NCBI GenBank assembly: GCA_947377725.1
Contig: CANCGX010000019.1
Span: 1-16,876, forward strand
Direction: 5' to 3'
Source of the DNA: Actinomycetota bacterium
GTDB lineage: Bacteria; Actinomycetota; Actinomycetes; Nanopelagicales; Nanopelagicaceae
Length of the DNA: 16,876 bases
Shown: positions 1 through 6,559 of the stretch, piece by piece
Layout of the letters: the number at the start of each line of letters is the position of its first letter
Position numbering within the stretch: position 1 is the first letter of the stretch
Notes under the pieces: generated by a model
The model's input: only the letters and a program-made list of their open reading frames with translations
The model's database searches: none
What the model was told of the DNA's origin: nothing
Position numbers and translations under genes: made by a program

Positions 1-3000
1 CCAATTCCAACTCTTGTCACTCCAGGAGCATCAAGCGCCGAGCCAATCCGTGGTGTCGCAGCGCGAGTAGTGCAAAGCATGGAAGCCTCACTTGCAGTTC
101 CAACTGCAACTTCGGTTCGTGTTGTTCCTGCAAAATTAATGATTGATAACAGAACCGTAATTAACAATCATTTAAAGCGCGCACGCGGCGGAAAAGTTTC
201 TTTCACACATCTCATTGGTTACGCAATGATCAAAGCAATGCGTCAAATGCCAGAGATGAATGCTTTCTTCACACAAGTTGACGGTAAGCCCGCACTCGGC
301 AAACCAGAACATATCAACTTGGGTATCGCAATTGATCTTGCAAAACCAAGTGGTGAACGCCAGCTTTTGGTGCCATCTATTAAAGGCTGCGAAGAACTTG
401 ATTTCGGTCAGTTCTGGGCATCATATGAAGACACTGTTCGCAAAGCCCGTAACGGCCAACTCACAGTTGAAGACTTTGCCGGAACTACTGTGTCATTAAC
501 CAATCCAGGCACTATCGGCACTGTGCACTCTGTTCCGCGATTGGTTCAGGGTCAAGGGCTCATTCTTGGCGTCGGGGCCATGGATTATCCAGCTGAATTC
601 CAAGGCGCATCGGAAGAGACTCTTGCAAACTTGGCAATCAGCAAAGTTGTGACTCTCACAAGCACATACGATCACCGCATTATTCAAGGTGCAACTTCAG
701 GCGATTTCCTTCGTCGAATTCACGGAATTCTTCTTGGAGAAGATAATTTCTACGATGAGATCTTTGCGGCTCTTCGCATTCCATACGTTCCAATTCGCTG
801 GACTCAAGATATTCAAGTAACTCGCGGGGATCAGATTTCTAAGGAAACTCGAGTTCAGGAACTTATTCGTGCGTATAGAGCTAACGGTCATCTCATGGCT
901 GATATTGATCCTCTTAAGTATGAACAGAAATATCATCCCGATCTTGATGTTTTAACCCACGGTCTCTCCCTATGGGATCTAGATCGTGAATTCCCAACAG
1001 GCGGATTTGGTGGAAAGCCATTCTTGCCACTTCGCAAAATTCTGGGTCGTCTCCGTGATTCTTACTGCCGCACAATCGGCGTTGAGTACATGTATATCGA
1101 CAGTCCTGAAGAGCGCACATGGATTCAAGAGCACGTGGAATCTGGCGCTACAAAGACACCTCGTGAAGAGCAGCTTCGCATTCTTTACAAGCTCAATAGC
1201 GCCGAAGCTTTCGAAACTTTCTTACATACTAAATATGTTGGTCAAAAGCGCTTCTCGCTTGAAGGTGGAGAATCTGTAATCCCACTTCTTGATGCAATTA
1301 TTTCTGGAGCAGCAGATACCAACCTCGACGAGGTATGTATCGGTATGCCACATAGAGGTCGCTTGAATGTCTTGGCGAACATTGCTGGTAAATCAATTGG
1401 TCAAATTTTCCAAGAATTTGAAGGCCACTATCACGACAACCAGGTTCAAGGTTCTGGAGATGTGAAATACCACCTCGGAACTAAAGGAACATTTACAGCG
1501 CCATCAGGAGCGCAGACAAAGGTTTATCTTGCAGCAAACCCTTCACATCTAGAAGCAGTCAACCCAGTTCTCGAAGGTATTGTGCGCGCAAAACAAGATC
1601 GTCTCAATACTAAAGAGACCTACTCCGTAATGCCGATATTGATTCACGGAGATGCAGCCTTTGCTGGTCAAGGCGTGGTCTCTGAAACATTGAGTCTTTC
1701 TCTGCTTAAGGGCTATCGCGTTGGTGGAACCATCCACGTAGTAATCAACAACCAAGTTGGATTTACGACCTCTCCACATGCTTCTCGTTCATCAACATAC
1801 TGCACTGATATCGCAAAGATGATTCAAGCACCGGTCTTCCACGTTAATGGAGATGACCCGGAGTCTGTTGTGCGCGTAGCTCGACTTGCATACGAATATC
1901 GCCAAGCATTCAATAAGGATGTCATTATTGATTTAGTTTGCTACCGCCGTCGTGGCCATAATGAAGGTGACGAGCCAGCATTTACCCAGCCAGAGATGTA
2001 CAAACTTATCGATCAAAAGAGAAGCACTCGTAAGCTCTATACAGAAGCTCTCATTGGTCGCGGAGACATCACAGTTGAAGAAGCTGAAGAAGTCTTGCGT
2101 GACTACCAGTCAAAACTTGATGGAGATTTCAATATTGCACACAATGTTGAACCTGAGTCAGATCCAAACTTCCGTGAGCCAATGCCTCCCGAAGCGAATG
2201 AAATTGTGACAGCAGTTGATGAAGCTACTCTTCGAAGAATTGCTGCAACTCAAGTGGCGCTTCCTGATGGATTCACAATGCATCCAAAACTGCTTCCTCA
2301 GCTGGCAAAACGAAATGAAATGCTTAACGATGCAACCGTCGACTGGGCTACAGGTGAAATGTTGGCCTTTGGTTCAATCCTTCTTGAAGGACACCCAATT
2401 CGCATGGCAGGACAAGATGTCCGCCGCGGAACTTTCTCTAATCGCCACGCAGTAGTAATTGATCAAAACACCGGCAAAGACTGGACTCCGCTTCGTGGAT
2501 TGATTGACGACGAGAATCAATTCTTTATCTTCGACTCACTTCTTTCCGAATACGCAGCACTCGGATTTGAATATGGCTATTCAGTAGAACGAAGTGACGC
2601 GCTGACAATTTGGGAAGCGCAATTCGGAGATTTCGTAAATGGCGCCCAGACAATTGTGGATGAATTTGTTTCGTCCTCACTTCAAAAATGGGGCGAACGT
2701 TCTGGACTTGTCATGCTTCTGCCTCACGGCTACGAGGGACAAGGACCTGATCATTCTTCAGCGCGCATTGAACGATTCTTGGCGCTTGCTGCAGAGCAAA
2801 ATATGACTATCGCGCAACCTTCAACTCCAGCTCAGTATTTCCATTTACTTCGTTGGCACATGAAGAACACAGCTCGACGTCCGCTTATTGTCTTTGAGCC
2901 AAAATCAATGTTGAGATTAAAAGCTGCGGCATCTGGGCTAGAAGATTTCACAACAGGGCATTTCCGTCCGGTTATTTCAGATTCTGTAGTTAACAATGCA

Positions 3001-3351
3001 ACTCGATTGATTTTTTGTTCCGGAAAGATTTACTACGATCTTCTTGCTCAACGAGAGAAGCTTGGCGAGTGGACTACTGCAATTGTTCGCGTCGAACTTC
3101 TCTATCCATCCCCTGTCAAAGAGATGGTGGAAGAAGCAAATAAGCATCCGAATGCAACTCTTCTCTGGGTTCAGGATGAGCCAGCAAACCAAGGACCGTA
3201 TCCATACATCGGCCTTCGAACTGCAAATTCATTTGAAGGTCGCACCTTGCGTCGCGTTTCACGACGAGCTACTGCGAGCCCTGCAACTGGAAGTCATCAT
3301 CTCCATGAGGAAGAGCAAAATGCACTCATCATGGAAGCGTTCACTCGCTAA
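1..3351 (+). CDS. kgd: Multifunctional 2-oxoglutarate dehydrogenase/decarboxylase E1 with fused E2-like domain, 5' partial
   Basis: The reading frame is open from base 1 (1116 residues visible), so the true start lies upstream; the mycobacterial enzyme is about 1230 aa, leaving roughly 110 N-terminal residues missing. Order matches Kgd/SucA of Actinobacteria: an E2-type acyltransferase domain (about residues 1-240) ending in the STYDHRIIQG motif at residues 221-230, then a thiamine-diphosphate E1o domain to the end. E1 motifs seen include PHRGRLNV (near nt 1350), GSGDVKYHLG (near 1450), GDAAFAGQG (near 1650), NNQVGFTT (near 1750), RRRGHNEGDEP (near 1945) and HGYEGQGPDHSSARIE (near 2730). It decarboxylates 2-oxoglutarate and feeds succinyl groups into the TCA cycle, using lipoyl E2 and E3 subunits encoded elsewhere. 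The stop is TAA, 6 bp from the convergent sodX. Family assignment is very secure. Confidence 0.97.
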   Translation, partial: PIPTLVTPGASSAEPIRGVAARVVQSMEASLAVPTATSVRVVPAKLMIDNRTVINNHLKRARGGKVSFTHLIGYAMIKAMRQMPEMNAFFTQVDGKPALGKPEHINLGIAIDLAKPSGERQLLVPSIKGCEELDFGQFWASYEDTVRKARNGQLTVEDFAGTTVSLTNPGTIGTVHSVPRLVQGQGLILGVGAMDYPAEFQGASEETLANLAISKVVTLTSTYDHRIIQGATSGDFLRRIHGILLGEDNFYDEIFAALRIPYVPIRWTQDIQVTRGDQISKETRVQELIRAYRANGHLMADIDPLKYEQKYHPDLDVLTHGLSLWDLDREFPTGGFGGKPFLPLRKILGRLRDSYCRTIGVEYMYIDSPEERTWIQEHVESGATKTPREEQLRILYKLNSAEAFETFLHTKYVGQKRFSLEGGESVIPLLDAIISGAADTNLDEVCIGMPHRGRLNVLANIAGKSIGQIFQEFEGHYHDNQVQGSGDVKYHLGTKGTFTAPSGAQTKVYLAANPSHLEAVNPVLEGIVRAKQDRLNTKETYSVMPILIHGDAAFAGQGVVSETLSLSLLKGYRVGGTIHVVINNQVGFTTSPHASRSSTYCTDIAKMIQAPVFHVNGDDPESVVRVARLAYEYRQAFNKDVIIDLVCYRRRGHNEGDEPAFTQPEMYKLIDQKRSTRKLYTEALIGRGDITVEEAEEVLRDYQSKLDGDFNIAHNVEPESDPNFREPMPPEANEIVTAVDEATLRRIAATQVALPDGFTMHPKLLPQLAKRNEMLNDATVDWATGEMLAFGSILLEGHPIRMAGQDVRRGTFSNRHAVVIDQNTGKDWTPLRGLIDDENQFFIFDSLLSEYAALGFEYGYSVERSDALTIWEAQFGDFVNGAQTIVDEFVSSSLQKWGERSGLVMLLPHGYEGQGPDHSSARIERFLALAAEQNMTIAQPSTPAQYFHLLRWHMKNTARRPLIVFEPKSMLRLKAAASGLEDFTTGHFRPVISDSVVNNATRLIFCSGKIYYDLLAQREKLGEWTTAIVRVELLYPSPVKEMVEEANKHPNATLLWVQDEPANQGPYPYIGLRTANSFEGRTLRRVSRRATASPATGSHHLHEEEQNALIMEAFTR

Positions 3352-3357
3352 TTTACG

Positions 3358-3678
3358 TTAATGGCGCCGAAAGGCAACTGCTATTAATTCGTTAGGGGAA
3401 AGGTAGCCCCAGGTGCGGGAATCTGTTGATTCACTTGAGTTGTCGCCTTCAACCCAGATTCCATTGACATCGATAATTTTGACTCGTTTAATATAAAAGA
3501 TACCTGGGTAGCTTTCGCGTTCAATGAGAACTACATCTCCCACCGTAAAGTTGGATGTATCTGCCGAGTGAAAGAAGACGGTTTGCCCGTTTCGAAGCGT
3601 CGGAAGCATTGAATCCCCCGAGACCTTCACTCTCCTTAGGGGAAAGTAGGCTCGGAATCGAATGGGCAAGAAAGTCAT
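3358..3678 (-). CDS. sodX: S26-family nickel-type SOD maturation protease (SodX-like)
   Basis: A 106-aa serine protease of the signal peptidase S26/LexA-like fold. The catalytic serine is Ser23 in VSGDSMLPT, the general-base lysine is Lys64 in FYIKRV, and the family box GDN..ES.DSR..G lies at residues 78-91. No membrane anchor is visible, unlike leader peptidases, and the length fits the short SodX family. In known systems such proteases are paired with nickel SOD and are thought to remove its propeptide to expose the Ni-binding N-terminal histidine. The gene is divergent from sodN with 81 bp between the start codons. The ATG is not preceded by a good Shine-Dalgarno, so the start is reasonable but not proven. 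The 3' end is 6 bp from kgd. Confidence 0.9.
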   Translation of the reverse strand: MTFLPIRFRAYFPLRRVKVSGDSMLPTLRNGQTVFFHSADTSNFTVGDVVLIERESYPGIFYIKRVKIIDVNGIWVEGDNSSESTDSRTWGYLSPNELIAVAFRRH

Positions 3679-3746
3679 AGGAGTAGTAGTCTCACATATG
3701 TAGGATTTGAAAGTGAAGGATCATCTTCAGGCCGCAATTAAAGTTA

Positions 3747-3754
3747 ATAGGAGA
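3747..3754 (+). promoter_or_regulatory. Ribosome binding site of sodN
   Basis: The purine-rich tract taggagag lies 5 nt before the sodN ATG. It is one of the few strong Shine-Dalgarno sites in a window where many genes look leaderless, so sodN mRNA must carry a 5' UTR. I could not find a convincing -35/-10 pair in the 81-bp sodX-sodN gap. Confidence 0.75.
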
Positions 3755-3759
3755 GAAAC

Positions 3760-4152
3760 ATGAAGTTATTTGAAAAGACTGTTGTAGCACTTGCACACTG
3801 CGATCTTCCATGTGGTGTCTATGACCCAGCACAAGCAAAGCTAGAGGCTCAATCAGTTAAGGCTGCAATGGAAAAATATGCAGCGTCAACTGATGCAGAT
3901 TTTAAGTCGAGAGCTGTTGCTGTTAAAGAAGAGCGTTCAGAAATGGTTAAGCACCATCTTTGGGTTCTCTGGACAGATTACTTCAAGCCAAATCACTTTG
4001 AGGCTTACCCACAACTTCACGTACTTTTCAACGAAGCTACAAAGTTAGCTGGCGCAGGCGGCACCAAGGGAACAAATGATGTTGCCGTTGCAGATAAGCT
4101 CCTTGGGAAAATTGAAGAAATTTCAGAAATCTTCTGGGCAACAAAGAAGTAA
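3760..4152 (+). CDS. sodN: Nickel superoxide dismutase precursor
   Basis: A 130-aa protein that closely follows Streptomyces SodN. It has a 12-residue propeptide (MKLFEKTVVALA), then the nickel hook HCDLPCGVYDPAQ. After cleavage between Ala12 and His13, His13 becomes the N-terminal ligand, with Cys14 and Cys18 as thiolate ligands. The rest is the expected four-helix bundle with KHHLWVLWTDYFKP and a C-terminal EIFWATKK. It dismutates superoxide in the cytoplasm. A strong Shine-Dalgarno (taggagag, 3747-3754) precedes the ATG. The divergent neighbour is its probable maturation protease, so precursor and processing enzyme form one module. No nickel transporter or Fe/Mn SOD is in the window. The stop is only 3 bp from the convergent thioesterase gene. 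Confidence 0.97.
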   Translation: MKLFEKTVVALAHCDLPCGVYDPAQAKLEAQSVKAAMEKYAASTDADFKSRAVAVKEERSEMVKHHLWVLWTDYFKPNHFEAYPQLHVLFNEATKLAGAGGTKGTNDVAVADKLLGKIEEISEIFWATKK

Positions 4153-4155
4153 CTT

Positions 4156-4557
4156 CTAAGAATTAATTCTTTCGGCTGCAATACGGGCCATATAGGAAAC
4201 TCGATCTACCAATCGCCGCTGCACTTCTGCAGTGGCGATTGTTCTATTTAAATGGGTAACTTCCGCTTCGAAGGTAAACAAGGTGTCGTTAACTTCGATG
4301 CATCGAGCATTAGCTCGCAACTCTTCACCAACAGTTACCGTGGTCAGAAGCTCAAGTGTGAATTCTGCCGTTTGCGTCGTCTCACCAAGTTCTAGCAAAT
4401 CGATGATTGCAGCGCTGCACGCACTCTCAATAACATTCAGAATCGTCATGGATGCCACAACGGAGAGATCGTTAATTCCTAGCGCTACTGATGTATCTCC
4501 AGGTCGGACTGAAATAGATGCCATTCCAACGCATCCAAGTGCTGCCTCAAAGTCCAT
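4156..4557 (-). CDS. Thioesterase-like hot-dog fold protein (FlK-related), divergent
   Basis: A 133-aa protein that fits the single hot-dog thioesterase family containing fluoroacetyl-CoA thioesterase FlK. It shows the helix motif VIESACSAAIIDLL (residues 42-55, Glu44 at the usual acidic position), a VTVG turn (74-77), then the strand pattern ANARCIEVNDTLFTFEAEV and a QRRLVD end. In FlK-like proteins a catalytic histidine occurs in an HLAPxPVG-type motif. Here the aligned stretch is LELLTTVTVG, so Leu70 appears to replace His. Substrate and activity are therefore unclear. It lies 40 nt downstream of rsrA on the same strand and may be read from the sigR transcript, but it also has its own -10-like hexamer 7 nt before the ATG. 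Start is the only good ATG. Confidence 0.7.
   Translation of the reverse strand: MDFEAALGCVGMASISVRPGDTSVALGINDLSVVASMTILNVIESACSAAIIDLLELGETTQTAEFTLELLTTVTVGEELRANARCIEVNDTLFTFEAEVTHLNRTIATAEVQRRLVDRVSYMARIAAERINS
4211..4240 (+). terminator. Probable sodN transcription terminator inside the convergent thioesterase gene
   Basis: Arms 4211-4223 and 4228-4240 form a 13-bp stem with a single G-T wobble and a cttc loop. On the plus strand the stem is followed by a T-rich run (gttctattt). It starts 58 nt after the sodN stop, inside the coding sequence of the opposing gene. The geometry fits a Rho-independent terminator for sodN. A chance palindrome in coding sequence is the alternative. Confidence 0.6.
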
Positions 4558-4564
4558 AACCTAA

Positions 4565-4570
4565 AACTTA
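4565..4570 (-). promoter_or_regulatory. -10 element, leaderless promoter of the thioesterase-like gene
   Basis: TAAGTT ends 7 nt before the ATG at 4557, which places the predicted transcription start at or next to the start codon. There is no real Shine-Dalgarno (only a weak agg). It lies in the 40-bp gap after rsrA, so this gene may have both sigR-operon and independent transcription. Confidence 0.45.
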
Positions 4571-4597
4571 CTCGTACTTCAGGTGATTGGTTGGTAT

Positions 4598-5017
4598 TTA
4601 CTCTTCTTCAGAGTCGAAATGATGGGTAATTTCTGTTGTTTCTATCTCAATCCGCGTCTCGATTCCATCAACCGTGAATTCGGTACGGCTGTATTGAGTA
4701 AATACTTGAGATGTAATTGGTGATTGCACGGCAAAAAATTGCGCTTGCATCTGCTGGGCAAGAAGATCGGTCTGTGTGAGAATCTTTTCATAGAGCGCTT
4801 CTGGCGCTTGTTCTCTACATGAACCAGCCATTAAGTCTTTGATTTTGAGAAGGACGTGCTGTTCATGTTGGAATTCTTGGCTGCAAGGCGGGCACTCCTG
4901 TATGTGAATCTCAATTTGGTGAACTTGATTTTGATCTTCGAGTTCGTGATCTATTAACAAAAGAAGAGAGTGAAGGACATCATGACAAGGAGTTTCATGT
5001 GGATTTCCGCAACTCAT
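4598..5017 (-). CDS. rsrA: Redox-sensing zinc anti-sigma factor RsrA
   Basis: A 139-aa ZAS-domain anti-sigma factor. Zinc and redox ligands typical of RsrA are present: Cys11 and the His38-x3-Cys42-x2-Cys45 motif, plus Cys3 and Cys67 in LMAGSCRE, followed by the conserved APEALYEKI. In the known system the reduced zinc form holds SigR, and disulfide formation on thiol oxidation releases it. After the domain there is a longer tail (about 95-139) rich in beta-prone and acidic residues, ending DSEEE. Its ATG overlaps the sigR stop as ATGA, so translation should be coupled and stoichiometry kept. It also has its own near-perfect Shine-Dalgarno at 5025-5031 inside the end of sigR. Confidence 0.93.
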   Translation of the reverse strand: MSCGNPHETPCHDVLHSLLLLIDHELEDQNQVHQIEIHIQECPPCSQEFQHEQHVLLKIKDLMAGSCREQAPEALYEKILTQTDLLAQQMQAQFFAVQSPITSQVFTQYSRTEFTVDGIETRIEIETTEITHHFDSEEE

Positions 5018-5685
5018 TTACCTTCCTCCTTCCCTGATAAAAAACCACGATCTTTCGCGTAATCAGCCAGCGATGCACGTAATAATTTTCGTCCGCGATG
5101 TAGGCGCGACATAACTGTTCCGGTTGGGACTCCAACGATTTCTGCAATTTCTTTATATGCAAAACCTTCTACATCGGCTAAATAAACTGCCATTCGAAAT
5201 TCTTCAGGCATTTCCGCTAAAGCTTGTTTGATATCGACATCGGCAATATTTTCTAAAACTTCATCCTCGGCGCTCTTACCTAAATCGCTCGTATGAGATG
5301 CTGCTTCGAAGAGCTGCCAATCTTCAACTTCTCCTCCATTGGATTGGAGTGGACGTCGTTGATCCTTGCGATAGTTATTTATAAATGTGGTCGTCAAGAT
5401 TCTGTAGAGCCATGCTTTTAGATTTGTTCCATCTTCAAATTGATGGAAGGAGACGAAAGCTTTTGCGTAAGTGTCCTGTACTAGGTCTTCAGCATCACTT
5501 GGGTTTTTCGTGTACCGCATGGCCGCTGCATAAAGTTGGTTTGTGTATTGCATCGCATCTCGTTCAAATCGAGCTTTGCGCTGAACTACCGACTCTGTCT
5601 CAGTCGAAAGCGCAACGCCACCTTTTCCGGCGGGCACTATCTCGGAACTCGAGTTCGTCTTCATCGTTAATAAGGCTACAGCCAT
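5014..5685 (-). CDS. sigR: ECF-type RNA polymerase sigma factor SigR/SigH (thiol-oxidative stress)
   Basis: A 223-aa group 4 sigma factor almost colinear with Streptomyces SigR. Region 2 spans about 44-112 with NPSDAEDLVQDTYAKAF (61-77) and NLKAWLYRILTTTFINNYRKDQRR. Region 4 spans about 150-205 with MPEEFRMAVYLADVEGFAYKEIA and GTVMSRLHRGRKLLR. SigR drives thioredoxin, mycothiol and proteolysis genes under disulfide stress and is held by RsrA, the next gene (4-nt ATGA overlap). I chose the ATG at 5685; an in-frame TTG at 5691 lies inside the promoter and an ATG at 5664 is also possible. The SigR promoter just upstream would start transcription almost exactly at the 5685 ATG, indicating autoregulation and a leaderless message. 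Confidence 0.95.
   Translation of the reverse strand: MAVALLTMKTNSSSEIVPAGKGGVALSTETESVVQRKARFERDAMQYTNQLYAAAMRYTKNPSDAEDLVQDTYAKAFVSFHQFEDGTNLKAWLYRILTTTFINNYRKDQRRPLQSNGGEVEDWQLFEAASHTSDLGKSAEDEVLENIADVDIKQALAEMPEEFRMAVYLADVEGFAYKEIAEIVGVPTGTVMSRLHRGRKLLRASLADYAKDRGFLSGKEEGK
5025..5031 (-). promoter_or_regulatory. Strong Shine-Dalgarno of rsrA embedded in sigR codons
   Basis: On the minus strand aaggagg sits 7 nt before the rsrA ATG and is encoded by the last codons of sigR (Lys-Glu-Glu-Gly-Lys). It is the strongest ribosome site in the window. Combined with the ATGA overlap it should ensure efficient RsrA synthesis. Confidence 0.8.
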
Positions 5686-5693
5686 ATTCAAAG

Positions 5694-5719
5694 AACCTCT
5701 TGCCTTCCGGCTTTATTCC
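5694..5719 (-). promoter_or_regulatory. SigR-dependent autoregulatory promoter of sigR
   Basis: On the minus strand GGGAAT (GGAAT at 5719-5715) is followed by exactly 18 nt and GTT (5696-5694). This matches the SigR/SigH consensus GGAAT-N18-GTT. The -10 lies 11 nt before the A of the sigR ATG, so +1 falls on or within 1-2 nt of the start codon. The -35 is only 10 nt beyond the stop of the upstream SRAP gene. Confidence 0.85.
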
Positions 5720-5729
5720 CACATCAAGA

Positions 5730-6452
5730 CTAAAAAAGTGTCTCAGGCTCCCCAAGTTCAACCGCAGCTGTGAGTTCAGCTCCGTTATTTCGCACCACAT
5801 TGACCGACTTGCTGACTGGGTGAGCCTCGAGCCCTTCGGCAGGTGCTGATAACTCCATCATCCCCCGAATCTCACGAACGCTTTGGGTTTGTGAATCCAA
5901 CCAGTCATCCCATCGATCGCGAGGCAAAAAAGTTGGCATTCGGTGGTGAATTTCAGCAAGAGGCGAAACGGCTTCTCGGGTAATTATGGATGCACTCTCC
6001 ATGATCTCCCCAGTCGGTGAAACCCAGCGATCCCAAATACCTGCGAAGGCTAAAGTCTTCTTGTCGGTTCTAGAAATATAAAAAGGTTGCTTTGACGGTG
6101 CGCTTAACTCTGTAGCCCACTCGTAGTATCCATCTGCAGGGATAAGACATCTTCGTGAAGCAAAAGCATTTCGAAATGTTGGTTTCACATCTATGGTTTC
6201 AGTGCGTGCATTAATAGCAATCGACTGTGACTTGATCGCTTCGGGAATCGTTTTGCTCCAGGGCGCAACGAGCCCCCAGGATGCAACAACCATTTCACGC
6301 TGTTTCTCGGAATTGTGACGGATAATATAAATCGGCTTTGTTGGTGCAATATTCCAGTCTGCCGGCAGAATGGGCATCGTCTTGCCAGTATGAATTTCGA
6401 ATTCTTCAATCAATTCAGCAGGCAGCTTACTTAAGGCATAACGTCCGCACAT
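5730..6452 (-). CDS. SRAP-domain protein, abasic-site DNA-protein crosslinker (YedK/HMCES family)
   Basis: A 240-aa SOS-response-associated peptidase family protein. All hallmark residues are present: Cys2 exposed after Met removal (MCGRY), WNIAPT (33-38), WGLVAPW (59-65), the DNA-contacting NARTET (Asn81), Glu111 in ADGYYEW, and His169 in HHRMP. The family attaches covalently through Cys2 to abasic sites in single-stranded DNA and shields them at replication forks. The ATG start is fixed by the need for Cys at position 2. It is upstream of sigR on the same strand, divergent from aroA, and has a leaderless -10 (TAGGCT) 6 nt before the ATG. An analogous SRAP gene lies between sigH and aroA in Mycobacterium, as far as I recall. 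Confidence 0.95.
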   Translation of the reverse strand: MCGRYALSKLPAELIEEFEIHTGKTMPILPADWNIAPTKPIYIIRHNSEKQREMVVASWGLVAPWSKTIPEAIKSQSIAINARTETIDVKPTFRNAFASRRCLIPADGYYEWATELSAPSKQPFYISRTDKKTLAFAGIWDRWVSPTGEIMESASIITREAVSPLAEIHHRMPTFLPRDRWDDWLDSQTQSVREIRGMMELSAPAEGLEAHPVSKSVNVVRNNGAELTAAVELGEPETLF

Positions 6453-6458
6453 AGGTTG

Positions 6459-6464
6459 AGCCTA
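6459..6464 (-). promoter_or_regulatory. -10 element, leaderless promoter of the SRAP gene
   Basis: TGC-TAGGCT, an extended -10 with TGn, ends 6 nt before the ATG at 6452. There is no Shine-Dalgarno at the usual distance. Predicted +1 is the A of the start codon. Confidence 0.55.
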
Positions 6465-6477
6465 GCAAGAGGCAATC

Positions 6478-6500
6478 CCTCCGATTCCTCCGATTCCTCC
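6478..6500. repeat. Short 9-bp tandem repeat in the SRAP-aroA intergenic region
   Basis: CTCCGATTC occurs at 6479-6487 and 6488-6496 with a partial third copy (CTCC, 6497-6500). It sits between the two divergent promoters, near the -35 area of the SRAP promoter. It could be a protein-binding direct repeat or simple slippage; no known operator is recognised. Confidence 0.6.
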
Positions 6501-6546
6501 AACTCTTCAAATCCCTCAAGCGCCCCGTGGCTGCCTTGCGCTGGGT

Positions 6547-6552
6547 TAAGAT
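6547..6552 (+). promoter_or_regulatory. -10 element, leaderless promoter of aroA
   Basis: TAAGAT ends 7 nt before the ATG at 6560 and no Shine-Dalgarno is present, so the mRNA probably begins at the start codon. No good -35 is seen at 16-18 nt upstream. Confidence 0.55.
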
Positions 6553-6559
6553 TCTCCAT

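Noticed and set aside
661..690. E2 domain active-site motif reading DHRIIQG instead of the classical HRxxDG
   Set aside because: It looked like a lost catalytic Asp, but the same sequence is normal for actinobacterial Kgd proteins, so it is a family feature.
4106..4126. Imperfect AT-rich inverted repeat near the sodN 3' end that could terminate the thioesterase transcript
   Set aside because: Only a 5-bp outer stem with internal mismatches; not convincing.
5686..5691. TTG start for sigR two codons upstream of ATG 5685
   Set aside because: It would lie upstream of the predicted transcription start of the SigR promoter and has no ribosome site at usual spacing.
6527..6559. Upstream GTG start extending aroA by 11 residues
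   Set aside because: The added residues do not resemble AroA N-termini, and the TAAGAT -10 element lies inside this extension, so a transcript starting there cannot encode it.
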